Assembly: GCF_003432485.1 (NCBI RefSeq)
Contig: NZ_QVNQ01000002.1
Location: forward strand, 806,001-870,000
Source of the DNA: Actinomadura spongiicola
GTDB lineage: Bacteria > Actinomycetota > Actinomycetes > Streptosporangiales > Streptosporangiaceae
Length of the DNA stretch: 64,000 bases
Reading direction: 5' to 3'
Shown here: positions 1 through 9,111 of the stretch, piece after piece
Layout: each line of letters opens with the position of its first letter
How positions within the stretch are numbered: position 1 is the first letter of the stretch
Made by a program: the position numbers and the translations under genes
Notes under the pieces: generated by a model
Database searches by the model: none
Seen by the model: only the letters and a program-made list of their open reading frames with translations
What the model was told of the DNA's origin: nothing

Positions 1-709
1 CGCCACCGAGACTGCGGCGGGCCCGGACGTACGCGAGGGCCTGCGTCCCGTCCAGCCGCTGCTTCCCCCGGGGCAGTTTCAGCTTCGCCGCCGGGTCGCT
101 CACCGCCTGGGGGAGGGTGATGTCGACGCCGCCGAGCGCGTCCACCATGCCCTTGAACCCGTTGAAGTCGACCACGACCGTCTGGTCGAACCGGGCCTTG
201 GTCAGTGACTCCAGCGCCATCCGCGTGCAGGCGGCGCCGCCCAGCGAGAACGAGGTGTTGATCGGCGCGCGTCCCTTCCCGCGGACGCCCCGGCACGGGA
301 TGTCGTCGACCAGGAGGTCGCGGGGGACGCTGACCGCCCGAATGTTCTTCCGGTCGGCCGGCACATGCACCATCACGATGGTGTCGGACCGCGCCTCGTT
401 CACGCGGGGCCGCGTGTCCGAGCCGATGACCAGCAGGTTGAGCGCGTTCCCCGGGTTCCGCGCGGTGATGTCCATCCCCGCGGGCCGCGCGTCCCCGCCG
501 GTCAGCGCCGCCGGGACGACGATCGCCACGGCCGTCACCGCCGCCGCGGCCACCGCCGCCACGGCGCCGAACAGCGTCCACCGCCCCGGTCCGCGCCGCC
601 ACCCGGCCGCCGCCGCGTCCATCAGCCGCTCACGCTGCCGCAGGAGCGACGGCGCCGGCTCGTGCTCCAGCTCCCGGCCGAGGTCGCGGATCAGTTCGAG
701 ATCGTCCAT
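1..709 (-). CDS. LytR-CpsA-Psr (LCP) family protein, C-terminus beyond window edge
   Basis: This is the N-terminal 236 codons of an LCP protein, a family that transfers undecaprenyl-linked glycopolymers onto peptidoglycan outside the membrane. A short soluble N-terminus is followed by one membrane segment (about residues 43-68). The LCP core then shows SDTIVMVHV, SVPRDL, DFNGFKGMVDALGGVDI and a terminal ALAYVRARRS stretch, with Arg and Asp residues typical of pyrophosphate and Mg binding. The start overlaps the upstream sigma-factor gene: the ATG at 709 is 3 bases past its TGA, and an in-frame GTG at 715 overlaps it. GGAGGAG lies just upstream. The cytoplasmic N-terminus (MDDLELIRDL and onward) resembles the small anti-sigma-like domains often encoded after ECF sigma genes. 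The family call is firm; the regulatory role is inferred. Confidence 0.85.
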   Translation of the reverse strand, partial: MDDLELIRDLGRELEHEPAPSLLRQRERLMDAAAAGWRRGPGRWTLFGAVAAVAAAAVTAVAIVVPAALTGGDARPAGMDITARNPGNALNLLVIGSDTRPRVNEARSDTIVMVHVPADRKNIRAVSVPRDLLVDDIPCRGVRGKGRAPINTSFSLGGAACTRMALESLTKARFDQTVVVDFNGFKGMVDALGGVDITLPQAVSDPAAKLKLPRGKQRLDGTQALAYVRARRSLGG

Positions 710-711
710 GG

Positions 712-1290
712 TCACGCCTCCTCCGTGGGGTCGGTGTCGCCGAGCGCCGCGCGCACCTTGCGCCGGGCCCGGTTCAGCCGGGAACGGACGGTGCCGACGG
801 GAATGTCGAGGGCCCGCGCCACCTCCTCGTACGCCAGGTCGCCCCACGCCACCAGCAGCAGGACGTCCAGGTCCCGGCGCGGCAGGCCCGCGAGCGCCTC
901 CGCCAGCACCGGCCGCGACGCCGACGCGGTCACCCCGGCGGCGACCCGGTCGGCGGGCCCCTCGACGGGACCGTCCACCGGGGTTCTGCGCAGCGCCCGG
1001 TACCGCGCCGCCTCCGCCCGGTGATGCCGCGCGACCTGCTTCGTCGCGATGCCGAACAGCCACGGCCGCGCGTCACGTTGCGCCAGGTCGTAGCGGCGCC
1101 GCCCGCTGAAGGCGGCCAGGAACGTCTCGCCGACGACGTCCTCCGCCGCCTCGGGTCCGAGCCTGCGCGAGACGTACCGGAAGAGCATCGCGGCGTAACG
1201 GTCGAACAGCGCGGCGAACGCCTCCGGGTCGGCCAGCGAACTCTCGATGAGATCCGCGTCGCATTGTTGAGCCGTCGTGGGTGTCGTCAT
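712..1290 (-). CDS. ECF RNA polymerase sigma factor
   Basis: A 192-residue sigma-70 family protein of the extracytoplasmic-function type. Region 2 is seen around LFRYVSRRLGPEAAEDVVGE and LAAFSGRRRYD. Region 4 is seen as YEEVARALDIPVGTVRSRL followed by RARRKVRAAL, the helix-turn-helix that reads the -35 element. The ATG at 1290 is preferred because GGTGGG precedes it; an in-frame start at 1317 would add nine residues. The gene is translationally coupled to the downstream LCP gene, which probably carries or accompanies its membrane regulator. The divergent neighbour at 1536 is a cell-wall carboxypeptidase, so envelope maintenance is a reasonable but unproven role. Confidence 0.9.
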   Translation of the reverse strand: MTTPTTAQQCDADLIESSLADPEAFAALFDRYAAMLFRYVSRRLGPEAAEDVVGETFLAAFSGRRRYDLAQRDARPWLFGIATKQVARHHRAEAARYRALRRTPVDGPVEGPADRVAAGVTASASRPVLAEALAGLPRRDLDVLLLVAWGDLAYEEVARALDIPVGTVRSRLNRARRKVRAALGDTDPTEEA

Positions 1291-1535
1291 CGCACCCACC
1301 GAGTCATCGCAGAACACCGCCAGGGCATGCGCACCGGGCCTTCCGTGGGGGAACGTCTGTCAGCGATGTATCTCCACAACGCCCCGCCCGGGTTCACGCT
1401 GGACCACGACACCACCCGCCGTCTGGAAGATTCACGCGAACCTTCTCGATAAACTGCGCATCCTTCAAGATGCACGGGGGTTGTCGGGGAGGGCCGCTCC
1501 GTCCGCCTGGAAGCACCAGCAAAGGAGGGTCGGCC

Positions 1536-3104
1536 GTGGACGACGACGCCCAGAAGGAGCCGGTGACGTCCGGCCCGCAGGACGAGCGCGACCCCGACCG
1601 CACCGCCACCGCCGAGTTCAGCGTTCCGAAGAAGGTGTCGCTGACCAGGCCGGACATCCCCGTTCGCCGCCCCACCGAACCGCGCGACGACACCGCCCCG
1701 CCGGACGAGGAGGAGGCCCCGGCGGCTTCCGAACCGCAGGAGGAACCGTCCCCCGCAGGCCCCACACGGGTCGAGCCCCTGCCGACACTTCCCCCGCAGC
1801 CTCCCCAGAACGCCGCACCGCCGCAGTACCCGGCGGCGCGGTCATCGGGCCAGTGGAGCGTCCCCTGGGAAGGACCGACACCCCCCTCGGAACCAGAACC
1901 GCGGACGAAGTCCAAACGAGGACGCCGCGCCCTGATCGTGGTTCTGGCGGCGTTCGTGTTGATCGCGGGTCTCGTCGTCGGTCAACTCGCGCGCCCCGTC
2001 CCCGAACCGACGGTCGAACTGACCTTGGCGTCCAGCCACGCGTTCCCCGGACAGGCCCCCACGTTGCCGTGGCCTTCGGCGGGCCAGTCCGTCGTCCAGG
2101 TGGACGGCCTCGGCACCATGGGCTCGTCGGGCGGGGCCGTCCCGATCCCGACGGCGAGCGTCGCCAAGGTGATGACGGCGTACGTGTACCTGCTCGGCCA
2201 TCCGCTGAAGCCGGGCGAGGCGGGGCCGGTTCTCACGGTGTCGCCGCAGGCGGCGGCGCAGATCCCGATGCGCAAGCAGCGCGGCGAGTCGCTCCTCGGC
2301 GTCACCGCGAACCAGCGGCTGACCCAACGCAAGGCCCTCGAAGCCCTCCTGGTCATCTCGGCGAACGACGTGGCGCACGAGCTGGCGCGCTGGGACGCCG
2401 GGAGCACGCCGGCGTTCGTGGCGAAGATGAACGCCACGGCGAAGTCGCTGGGAATGACCGGCACCCGCTACACCGACCCCAGCGGATACGACTCGCAGAC
2501 GGTCAGCACCGCGGCGGACCAGGTCAAACTTCTCCAGGCCGCGATGAACATCGCGGCCTTCGCCGAGATCGTGAACACCCGCGCCTACGTCCCGGACGAC
2601 GGCGGCCCGTCCCGCGAGGGCGGCAACTTCATCCTCGGCCGCAACGGCGTCGTCGGCGGCAAGACCGGCTACACGGACGCGGCGGGCGGAAACTTCGTGT
2701 TCGCCGCCCGCAAGACCGTCCGGGGCGTCAACACCCTGATCGTGGGCGCCGTCATGGGCCAGGACTCGCCCACGGCGGCGGGCGCCGTCAACACGGCGGA
2801 AAGCCTCGTCGTCGCCGCCGGATCAGCGCTGGTCGCGAAGGACCTCGCCCCGAAGGGCGCCCGGGTGGCCCGCGTCGACGACGGCCTAGGCACCACGACG
2901 CCCCTGCGCGCCGCGTCCCCCGTCACCGTGATCGGCTGGCCGGGCCTGACCGTCCGCGTCGGCGTCACAGGCGACCCACCCCACCAGGCCCCGAACGGCG
3001 ACCGCATCGCGACCGTCAAGGCCGGTGCCGCCCACGTCCCCCTTGAACTGGCCCGCCCCCTGAACGACCCGTCCCTCCTCAACCGCCTGACCCGCCTGCC
3101 CTGA
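1536..3104 (+). CDS. D-alanyl-D-alanine carboxypeptidase, peptidase S11 family, membrane-anchored
   Basis: A 522-residue penicillin-binding-type DD-carboxypeptidase that trims the terminal D-Ala of peptidoglycan stem peptides outside the cell. About 130 acidic, proline-rich cytoplasmic residues precede a single membrane segment (about 132-152). The S11 catalytic domain follows with the SxxK motif S208-V-A-K211, the SxN motif S275-A-N277 and K376-T-G378, so all active-site motifs are intact. The GTG at 1536 is chosen because AAAGGAGGG lies 6 bases upstream; the open frame continues to 1281 but without a ribosome binding site. The long disordered cytoplasmic tail is an actinobacterial feature and may bind divisome or kinase partners (inference). 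Confidence 0.93.
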   Translation: MDDDAQKEPVTSGPQDERDPDRTATAEFSVPKKVSLTRPDIPVRRPTEPRDDTAPPDEEEAPAASEPQEEPSPAGPTRVEPLPTLPPQPPQNAAPPQYPAARSSGQWSVPWEGPTPPSEPEPRTKSKRGRRALIVVLAAFVLIAGLVVGQLARPVPEPTVELTLASSHAFPGQAPTLPWPSAGQSVVQVDGLGTMGSSGGAVPIPTASVAKVMTAYVYLLGHPLKPGEAGPVLTVSPQAAAQIPMRKQRGESLLGVTANQRLTQRKALEALLVISANDVAHELARWDAGSTPAFVAKMNATAKSLGMTGTRYTDPSGYDSQTVSTAADQVKLLQAAMNIAAFAEIVNTRAYVPDDGGPSREGGNFILGRNGVVGGKTGYTDAAGGNFVFAARKTVRGVNTLIVGAVMGQDSPTAAGAVNTAESLVVAAGSALVAKDLAPKGARVARVDDGLGTTTPLRAASPVTVIGWPGLTVRVGVTGDPPHQAPNGDRIATVKAGAAHVPLELARPLNDPSLLNRLTRLP

Positions 3105-3198
3105 ATCACCTCGCGGGTTACCCGGTGAAGTCGCCGACGTGGTCCCGAGCCCTGCGCGTAGGAGCGCGCGGGACGACCAAGGACTTGCGCCAGTGTGA

Positions 3199-3372
3199 GG
3201 TAGGAACCCTGACGGTGCGCTCGACGCGGCGGTCCCGGCACAGTGGCTCGAACGCATGGTGTGGAGCACCGTCTACACGGGCCTCCACGCCGTCGGCGAC
3301 GGGCTCGTCGCACGACACGGCGTCGACGACCTCATCCGCCGGACCCCGCGCGGCGCGATCAGCGCACGATGA
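3199..3372 (+). pseudogene. possible remnant of a TetR-type C-terminal domain
   Basis: The frame is open from a TGA at 3196 to a TGA at 3370. It encodes a helical stretch reading LERMVWSTVYTGLHAVGDGL and then VDDLIRRTPRGAISAR. This resembles the C-terminal ligand domain of some TetR regulators, and no start codon with a ribosome binding site or DNA-binding domain precedes it. It is probably a decayed gene end. The call rests on resemblance only and is weak. Confidence 0.25.
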
Positions 3373-3381
3373 GCCCGCGAT

Positions 3382-4011
3382 TCAGGAGCGGCGGCTGCTG
3401 GGACCGGCGAAGACGGCGGCGGCCCCCAGGCCGAGGTAGATGAGCCCGGTCGCGTAGCGCTGCCGCCGCTGGAAGACGGGCCGACTGCGCAGCCACGAGC
3501 CGATCGAGCCCGCCGCGACCGCGTACACGATGTCGCTAGCCAGCCCGAACAGCGCGGTGACGAGACCCAGCACGACGAACTGCAACGGCACCGCGCCCGC
3601 GTCCTGGTCGACGAACTGCGGCAGGAACGCCAGGAAGAACAGCACGACCTTCGGGTTGAGGACGTTGACGAGCACGCCGTCCAGGTACACGCGCCGCAGC
3701 GGCCGTGGTTCGAGCTCCAGCTCGCTTGCCTCGTGCCGTCCGCGGAACGTCCGGTAGGCGAGAAAGACCAGGTAGGCGGCGCCCGCATAGCGCAGGAAAC
3801 TGAACGCCGTCGCGGACGCGGCGATGACCGCCGACAACCCCGCCGCTGCCGCCGCGATGTGCACGACCGTCCCGGTCTCGACCCCGAGCGCCGACGCGAT
3901 CCCGGCCCGGCGCCCTTCACTCACGCTGCGCGCGGTGATGTACAGATGGTTCGGCCCTGGGATGGCGACCAACGTCAACACGGCCAGCAGAAACAACAGC
4001 GGATTAGTCAC
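3382..4011 (-). CDS. LysE/RhtB family amino-acid exporter
   Basis: A 209-residue integral membrane protein with about six hydrophobic helices, matching the LysE/RhtB family that exports amino acids or related metabolites by proton exchange. The N-terminal helix carries the family signature PGPN (residues 18-21). A second conserved stretch, GRRAGIASALGVETGTVVH, follows, as does the internal repeat typical of the family around SDIVYAVAAGSIG. Length is normal and the frame is intact. It appears to be a single-gene unit, and the substrate cannot be read from the sequence. Confidence 0.9.
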   Translation of the reverse strand: MTNPLLFLLAVLTLVAIPGPNHLYITARSVSEGRRAGIASALGVETGTVVHIAAAAAGLSAVIAASATAFSFLRYAGAAYLVFLAYRTFRGRHEASELELEPRPLRRVYLDGVLVNVLNPKVVLFFLAFLPQFVDQDAGAVPLQFVVLGLVTALFGLASDIVYAVAAGSIGSWLRSRPVFQRRQRYATGLIYLGLGAAAVFAGPSSRRS

Positions 4012-4093
4012 CCAAGCAAACTAACGACCGGCATGGTCTACCCAACAGGGCCAATCACCCTCACGCACCCTAGACCAATCCCCCGAGCTCGCC

Positions 4094-4582
4094 TCACCCA
4101 GCGGCTCCCTGCCGAGCTTCCAGCCACCCCCGCGCATGCTCCGCCGCTTCCCGCAAGAAGCCCTCCAACCCAACCTCATCGAGTCCGGCACCGTAGACAA
4201 GATCGATGAGGACGCTGAGTTCCGTGGTCACCAAGATCGATAGATCAGCCCCGTATGGTTCGCGCTCTTTGTGTTTCTCGTCGCCAAGCGCAGCAAGAAT
4301 CATGCTCTCGGCAACACGCGGACTGATCTGAGAGGCGTTCTCGTCCAGAGATGCCCGCAAGTCTGCGACATAGTTGATTACTTGTGACTTCGTGTACGTT
4401 GGTGAGAATCTTCGACGTACCGCTACGGTGAACGCGGAGTAGACAACCGCTGTATAGGCGACAGCGTCAATGTCATCTTTCGCGCTCTCAAGGTACTTGG
4501 CGGCCTCGCGATGACCTTCGATGAGCAACCTCAGCGCTTTAACATGCTCGTCCCGTATCTCGGCGCCCGAGTAGTCGGTCAC
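4094..4582 (-). CDS. hypothetical protein, paralogue of the gene upstream of it
   Basis: A 162-residue soluble, mostly helical acidic protein of no family I can name. It aligns by eye with the product of 4579-5037. Both contain an AVV(Y)SAF segment, then an ARRRF- or VRRRF-like block, then YVADLRA or FVADARG, then a conserved I(S/D)P.VAE motif and a C-terminal helix. The start overlaps the upstream stop by 4 bases (ATGA), so translation is coupled. The third base of many codons here is A or T more often than in neighbouring genes, so the cassette may have been acquired. Confidence 0.75.
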   Translation of the reverse strand: MTDYSGAEIRDEHVKALRLLIEGHREAAKYLESAKDDIDAVAYTAVVYSAFTVAVRRRFSPTYTKSQVINYVADLRASLDENASQISPRVAESMILAALGDEKHKEREPYGADLSILVTTELSVLIDLVYGAGLDEVGLEGFLREAAEHARGWLEARQGAAG

Positions 4583-5037
4583 CGGAGCGACTCTTCCGTC
4601 AACCCTCGCACCTTGAGCATAAACGCGTCGAGTTCGGCCTCGCTGAGGTCTTCATCTGCGACCATGATGCCCACCAGCAGGCCTTTTGCTCGGAAAGCGG
4701 CATTGTCGTCAACGTTGTCATACGCATCCAGCGGCAGCTTGCCGAGGACGAAGTTGATGGCGACCTCGGCGACCTCTGGATCGATGATCTCCGCTGCGTC
4801 CGAGGTCCTCCCACGCGCATCGGCGACGAACGCGATGACCTCGGCGTCCCCGGCGGGCTTGCCGTCCTTGATGAAGCGTCGCCGAGCGAGTTCGAAGAAC
4901 GCAGCGGACACCACAGCCGCGTAACCAACGTTCAACTCCTCGTGACTCAAGGCATGAAGAATCCGCCTGTTCTCGTCAGTGCGCCCCGCAAGCAGCGCGT
5001 GCAGAGCAGCGACCTGCTTATCGATGTCCACCATCAT
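4579..5037 (-). CDS. hypothetical protein, second paralogue of the pair
   Basis: A 152-residue soluble protein related to the product of 4094-4582. Shared features are HEELNVGYAAVVSAAFF, then ARRRF, AFVADARGR and the IDPEVAEVAI block. It has no signal peptide, membrane segment or recognisable catalytic motif. It overlaps both neighbours by 4 bases, so the three genes at 7028, 5037 and 4582 form one coupled unit. The tandem duplication of a small acidic helical protein next to a membrane-anchored repetitive protein suggests protein-protein interaction rather than enzymology (inference). Confidence 0.75.
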   Translation of the reverse strand: MMVDIDKQVAALHALLAGRTDENRRILHALSHEELNVGYAAVVSAAFFELARRRFIKDGKPAGDAEVIAFVADARGRTSDAAEIIDPEVAEVAINFVLGKLPLDAYDNVDDNAAFRAKGLLVGIMVADEDLSEAELDAFMLKVRGLTEESLR

Positions 5038-7028
5038 TCTCTTCCTCTCTGTACCCTTATTCTTCCCGCCACTTTCTCGTGGACTTTCAACGCCATCATG
5101 GCAAGGACGGCGGCGCCGACGAACGCGCTCGCACCCTGCACGCCGTCCGCCTGGTTGGGCCCTTCAACCGGGTCGCCGCGATTGCTGGTGTCCTGACTGC
5201 TGATCGGCTTCCCAGATGGCGGCTTTTTCAAGACCTGGTCAATATTCGAAATCCAATTATCGAGGTTCTTCTCCGCATCATCTGGATTGTCCCGACCGCG
5301 ACGCAGAATGCGGCTTACCCTATCCGCGTCCTCGGGTTCGGACAGATCCTGCTCCTCATCGACCGGAGAGAGGGGTTCGCCGCGTTCGGCGGTGAGTTCT
5401 CCCGCCGAGGCGGGGTCGAGGTCGGCGCGGGTGGGAAGTCCGGCGAATTGGTCGGTTTCGGGCTCCTGCGAGGCCGGGGATTCAGGCTGATCGCCTGCGG
5501 TTCTACCACGGTCGGCGTCGTCGTTGCCGTCCTCGTCGGCGTTTCCGTCCGGCCGTTCCTCTTCACCGTCCGGCAATGGTCGGGGGTCGTCACGATCGGC
5601 GGGCTGTTGTCCGGGATCCGGTGCGTCCTCACGGTCGGGGCTGGTGGACTCGCCTGTCCGACCGGCTGGCTCCTCCGGTCGCTCGGACTCGGCGGCACCG
5701 GGCTCACGATCGGTGTCCAGCGGTTCGGCGCCTCTGGTCGCGGGGCCATCATCGGCGCTTGGTTCCGCGTCGGGAAAGTCCCTTCCGCCGGTCTGGTCGT
5801 CGGTGGTGGGTTCGCGGTCGCCGGCCTGTGCCGCAACCGGTTCGACGTCCGGTCTTTCTGTCTCGGCGGGCCCGGACGTCGGCTCGGCGCCGTCGTCGGG
5901 GACGTCTCTGCCGCCGGTCTGGTCGTAGGTCGCGGGCTCGCGATCGGCGGGCTGCGCTGCCACCGGTTCGGTATCCGGCTTCTCGGCCTCGGTGGTGCCA
6001 GGCGTGGGTTCCGTGCCGTCTTCGGGTGAGGAGGCACGGTCGGTGTGCAGTGGTTCGGCGCCTTCGGTTACGGTGCCGTGGTCGATGGGTGGTTCGCGGT
6101 CAGCGGGTCGCGCTGCCACCGGTGCGGTGTCCGGCCTTTCCGCTCCGGTGTTGTCGGACGTCGGTTCGCTGTCTTCGGGAGCGGCGCCCTGGGCGGGAGC
6201 GTCTCTTCCGCTGGCCTGCTCGTCGGTGGCGGGCTCGCGGTCGGCGGGCTGTGCCGCGACCGGTTCGGCGTCCTGGCCCGGCGTTTCTGGGCTGTCCTGC
6301 CGGTCTTCCGTTTCAGGTGTCTGTCTGGCTTCTAACGCGGCCTTCTGCGCCTCGATCGCCCGCGCCCATGACTCGGCCCGTGGCCCCCTCGAAGGCTCGG
6401 TGTCGGGCCTGTCTCGTTCGCTCCTGTCGTCGGCCCGTGTGCCGGTCTCATTGACATCGGCACGTCGGTTGTCCGTCTGGCCGTCGTTCACCGGCTCGCT
6501 TCGGCCCCCAGAGTCCTGTGGGCGCTCGATGTCGGGCTTACCCGGTTCTGCCGTGTCGTCGGCTCGTGCGTCGGACGCTTCGGTGCTGTTGTCGTCGTCC
6601 TGTGCGCGAGTTTCGTCGTCCTCGGCCCGTGGGTCGCCAGTCTGGTCGCTGTCCTCCCGCTGGTCCTGGAGAGCAGAGTCCTGGGATGTCTGCATCGCGC
6701 GGGCCCAGGATTCGGCGCGTGGACGGCCGACTGTGTTGGGGTCGTCATTGGGGTCGCCGGAACGCTCCGAGTCTTGACGTGTCGCGGCGTCCGGCTTGTC
6801 GGTCTTCTCCGTGCCGGACTCACGGGGCCGTGTCGCGTCCCGCTCCTGCTCCTCGGCCTTGGAGTCGCCCTCGGCGGGGGCCTGGGCGGCGGCTCTGCTT
6901 TCCAGCCGGGACGGCTGGCCTGGTGAACCTGGCCGGTCCGCGGGTGGACGGTTGGTGTCGTCGGGCGCCTGGGACTTGTCGGTCGTGTCCGCTTTGGTGT
7001 CGGTCCCGCTGGTGTGGTCGACGCCCAC
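5034..7028 (-). CDS. large acidic, repetitive, probably disordered protein with a C-terminal membrane segment
   Basis: About 664 residues dominated by Asp, Glu, Pro, Arg, Gly and Ser. Two copies of a PRAESWARA box occur (bases near 6710 and 6360), followed by four copies of PVAA(Q/R)xxDREP embedded in longer 40-54 residue units. A compact helical block (DRVSRILRRG, then DDAEKNLDNWISNIDQVL) precedes one hydrophobic helix (SAFVGAAVLAMMALKV) and a basic tail. The GTG at 7028 is chosen for GGAAGG 8 bases upstream and because composition changes there; the frame stays open to a GTG at 7187. The layout suggests a long cytoplasmic or extracellular tether anchored at its C-terminus. I do not recognise the family. 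Confidence 0.7.
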   Translation of the reverse strand: MGVDHTSGTDTKADTTDKSQAPDDTNRPPADRPGSPGQPSRLESRAAAQAPAEGDSKAEEQERDATRPRESGTEKTDKPDAATRQDSERSGDPNDDPNTVGRPRAESWARAMQTSQDSALQDQREDSDQTGDPRAEDDETRAQDDDNSTEASDARADDTAEPGKPDIERPQDSGGRSEPVNDGQTDNRRADVNETGTRADDRSERDRPDTEPSRGPRAESWARAIEAQKAALEARQTPETEDRQDSPETPGQDAEPVAAQPADREPATDEQASGRDAPAQGAAPEDSEPTSDNTGAERPDTAPVAARPADREPPIDHGTVTEGAEPLHTDRASSPEDGTEPTPGTTEAEKPDTEPVAAQPADREPATYDQTGGRDVPDDGAEPTSGPAETERPDVEPVAAQAGDREPTTDDQTGGRDFPDAEPSADDGPATRGAEPLDTDREPGAAESERPEEPAGRTGESTSPDREDAPDPGQQPADRDDPRPLPDGEEERPDGNADEDGNDDADRGRTAGDQPESPASQEPETDQFAGLPTRADLDPASAGELTAERGEPLSPVDEEQDLSEPEDADRVSRILRRGRDNPDDAEKNLDNWISNIDQVLKKPPSGKPISSQDTSNRGDPVEGPNQADGVQGASAFVGAAVLAMMALKVHEKVAGRIRVQRGRE
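5720..6290 (-). repeat. in-gene tandem repeats encoding four PVAAxxxDREP units
   Basis: Four imperfect repeats of 120-160 bases lie inside the repetitive gene, with the conserved coding core near 5811-5853, 5935-5973, 6087-6134 and 6231-6275. Units differ in spacer length, which indicates expansion by unequal recombination followed by drift. Confidence 0.75.
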
Positions 7029-7935
7029 CCTCAGCCCTTCCGCCGGACGGCGCCAGGCCGGTTCTCGCCACACCGGCCCGGCAAAGGTCAGACGCCCTAC
7101 CGAACGCGCGGGGCCAACGCTCGGGTAACGCCGCCCGTCAATGAAACCGAACCCGACCGGGAATTGCACCCCACCCGACCAATCCACCGAAATCGATCAT
7201 ACGGATCCACGCCACAGCACCCTGCGAGCGCGCTCCTTCGTCCACAGACGCCGGACACGCCGACGAACTGCGCGCCGACCCGAAAATATCCCCCGAATAC
7301 GCAAGCGCTCACTAACCGGCTCGCCGCGCGTTGGGAGGTCGCGGGGCCATCCACGCCCTTCGCCGAGCCGATCAGCTATGCAACCGCCCTCGATTCTCGA
7401 GCGGTGTCCGCGTACGGGTGAACTTCGAACAACCGCTCAAGCCGTAGCAGGCTCATCGTTCAACTTCGCCTAGGCCAGGGGCATCGTCAGCTCCAAGCGC
7501 TCTCTGTACTGCCGCGCCGCCGTCATCTTCGGTCGACTCGTGGGGTCTTCTGGCTCCGGCAGCTCGATGGCGCCCTCCGTCGTCTCGTTCGCCGCCGAGC
7601 TCGGTGAGGGCTCTGCCTCCAGCCGCCGAAAATGATCGAGAATTGCGGAAGGATGTCTCGCTGTGCGTTGAATGTCGGGTTGTGGTCCGCTACAGGCGCT
7701 CAGGATGGCTACCCATCTGGCATCCATTCACTGGAGACATTTCCCTTTTCACGAGAGTGGAGACATGAGGGTGTGCCGTTTGAACGATTGCCTGCCGGAT
7801 TATTGCGTGACAACCGTCCATAATCAGTCCAACTTGCGTTCACTGTAAAAGTGGCGTGAATTTCGTTCCGCATACTTACAGTGGGCGATGCCGCGGCAAC
7901 GGACCGTCTCGACCCCCTGTTTGGAGACAGCACCG
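7029..7935. other. 907-base region without a convincing gene
   Basis: The stretch holds the possible N-terminal extension of the repetitive gene (to 7187), then no well-supported coding frame. A minus-strand 85-codon frame at 7470-7727 has no recognisable motif. Bases 7620-7880 are clearly less GC-rich than the rest of the window. The last 100 bases must contain the promoter of the PhoX-like gene. No inverted repeats of a mobile element are seen. Confidence 0.5.
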
Positions 7936-9099
7936 ATGAAACGTCGCACCTTCCTCCGCACCTCGGTCGCCGGGGCCGGAGCCATCGCGTTCTCCGGGAG
8001 CCTCTGGCAGAACGCCGCCCTGGCGGCACCGGCGCAGCTCAGCCCCAGTCCGTACGGCCCGCTCCAGGCCGCCAATGCCCACGGCATCCAACTGCCCTCC
8101 GGCTTCACCAGCCAGATCGTCGCCCGGTCCGGTCAGACGGTGGCCGGTACCCCCTACACCTGGCACAACGCGCCCGACGGCGGCGCCTGCTTCGCCGACG
8201 GCAGCGGCTGGATCTACGTGTCCAACGCCGAGATCGGCAGTGGCGGAGGGGGCTGTTCGGCGCTGCGCTTCAACTCCGGCGGCAGCGTCACGTCCGCCTA
8301 CTCGATTCTGTCGGGTACCAACCGCAACTGCGCCGGTGGCAAGACGCCATGGAACACCTGGCTGTCGTGCGAGGAAGTCGACACCGGGTATGTCTACGAG
8401 ACCTACCCGTTCGGTGGCACCGCCGCCGTCCGGCGCAGCGCCATGGGCCGCTTCAACCACGAGGCCGCCGCGGCCGACCCGGTCCGCCAGGTCATCTACC
8501 TCACCGAGGACAAGAGCGACGGCGGGCTGTACCGCTTCATCCCGGTGACCTGGGGCAACCTGTCATCGGGGACGTTGCAGGTCCTCAAGGCGGGAACCGG
8601 CACCAGTGGCTCGTTCACCTGGGGGACGGTGCCCGACCCGGACGGGCAGCCCACAACCACCCGCAAGCAGGTGGCGGGCATGAAGGTCTTCAACGGCGGC
8701 GAGGGGTGCCACTACGCCAACGACACCGTCTGGTTCACCACCAAGGGCGACAATCGGGTCTGGCAGCTCAACCTGGCCAACTCCACCTATGAGCTGGCCT
8801 ATGACGACAGCCTCGTCACCAATGGCACGGCCCCGCTCACCGGCGTCGACAACATCACCGGCTCGACCTTCGGCGATCTGTACGTGGCCGAGGACGGGGG
8901 CAACATGGAGATCTGCATTATCACCCCGGATGACGGGATCTCGGTGTTCCTGCGCATCAACGGCCAGTCGTCCTCGGAAATCTGCGGACCGGCCTTCAAT
9001 CCCGCGGGCAACCGCCTGTACTTCTCCTCGCAGCGGGGCACGACAGGCTCGTCCTCGGGAGGTATCACCTATTGCGTGACCGGGCCATTCCGCACCTGA
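7936..9099 (+). CDS. PhoX-like (DUF839) protein with Tat signal
   Basis: A 387-residue exported protein. The N-terminus has a twin-arginine signal: RRTFLRT, then a hydrophobic stretch ending in an Ala-rich cleavage site. The mature part matches the PhoX/DUF839 beta-propeller family of Ca/Fe-dependent phosphatases, with GGKTPWNTWLSCEE, GRFNHEA, YLTEDKSDGGLYRF and a later GVDNITGS segment. The family includes alkaline phosphatases, but many actinobacterial members lack assays, so phosphatase activity is inferred. The ATG at 7936 has GGAGA 8 bases upstream. A strong hairpin at 9112 follows the stop, consistent with a single-gene unit. Confidence 0.85.
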   Translation: MKRRTFLRTSVAGAGAIAFSGSLWQNAALAAPAQLSPSPYGPLQAANAHGIQLPSGFTSQIVARSGQTVAGTPYTWHNAPDGGACFADGSGWIYVSNAEIGSGGGGCSALRFNSGGSVTSAYSILSGTNRNCAGGKTPWNTWLSCEEVDTGYVYETYPFGGTAAVRRSAMGRFNHEAAAADPVRQVIYLTEDKSDGGLYRFIPVTWGNLSSGTLQVLKAGTGTSGSFTWGTVPDPDGQPTTTRKQVAGMKVFNGGEGCHYANDTVWFTTKGDNRVWQLNLANSTYELAYDDSLVTNGTAPLTGVDNITGSTFGDLYVAEDGGNMEICIITPDDGISVFLRINGQSSSEICGPAFNPAGNRLYFSSQRGTTGSSSGGITYCVTGPFRT

Positions 9100-9111
9100 C
9101 AGTGGCCCAAC

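Noticed and set aside
7470..7727. Minus-strand 85-codon frame with PEPEDPTSRPK-like content
   Set aside because: It has no ribosome binding site, no recognisable motif and lies in a composition-shifted region; it could be a remnant, but nothing supports a gene.
7838..7875. GTTCAC and GTTCC elements upstream of the PhoX-like gene as a PHO box
   Set aside because: The spacing is not a multiple of 11 bases and only one unit is a fair match, so phosphate control is not supported from sequence.
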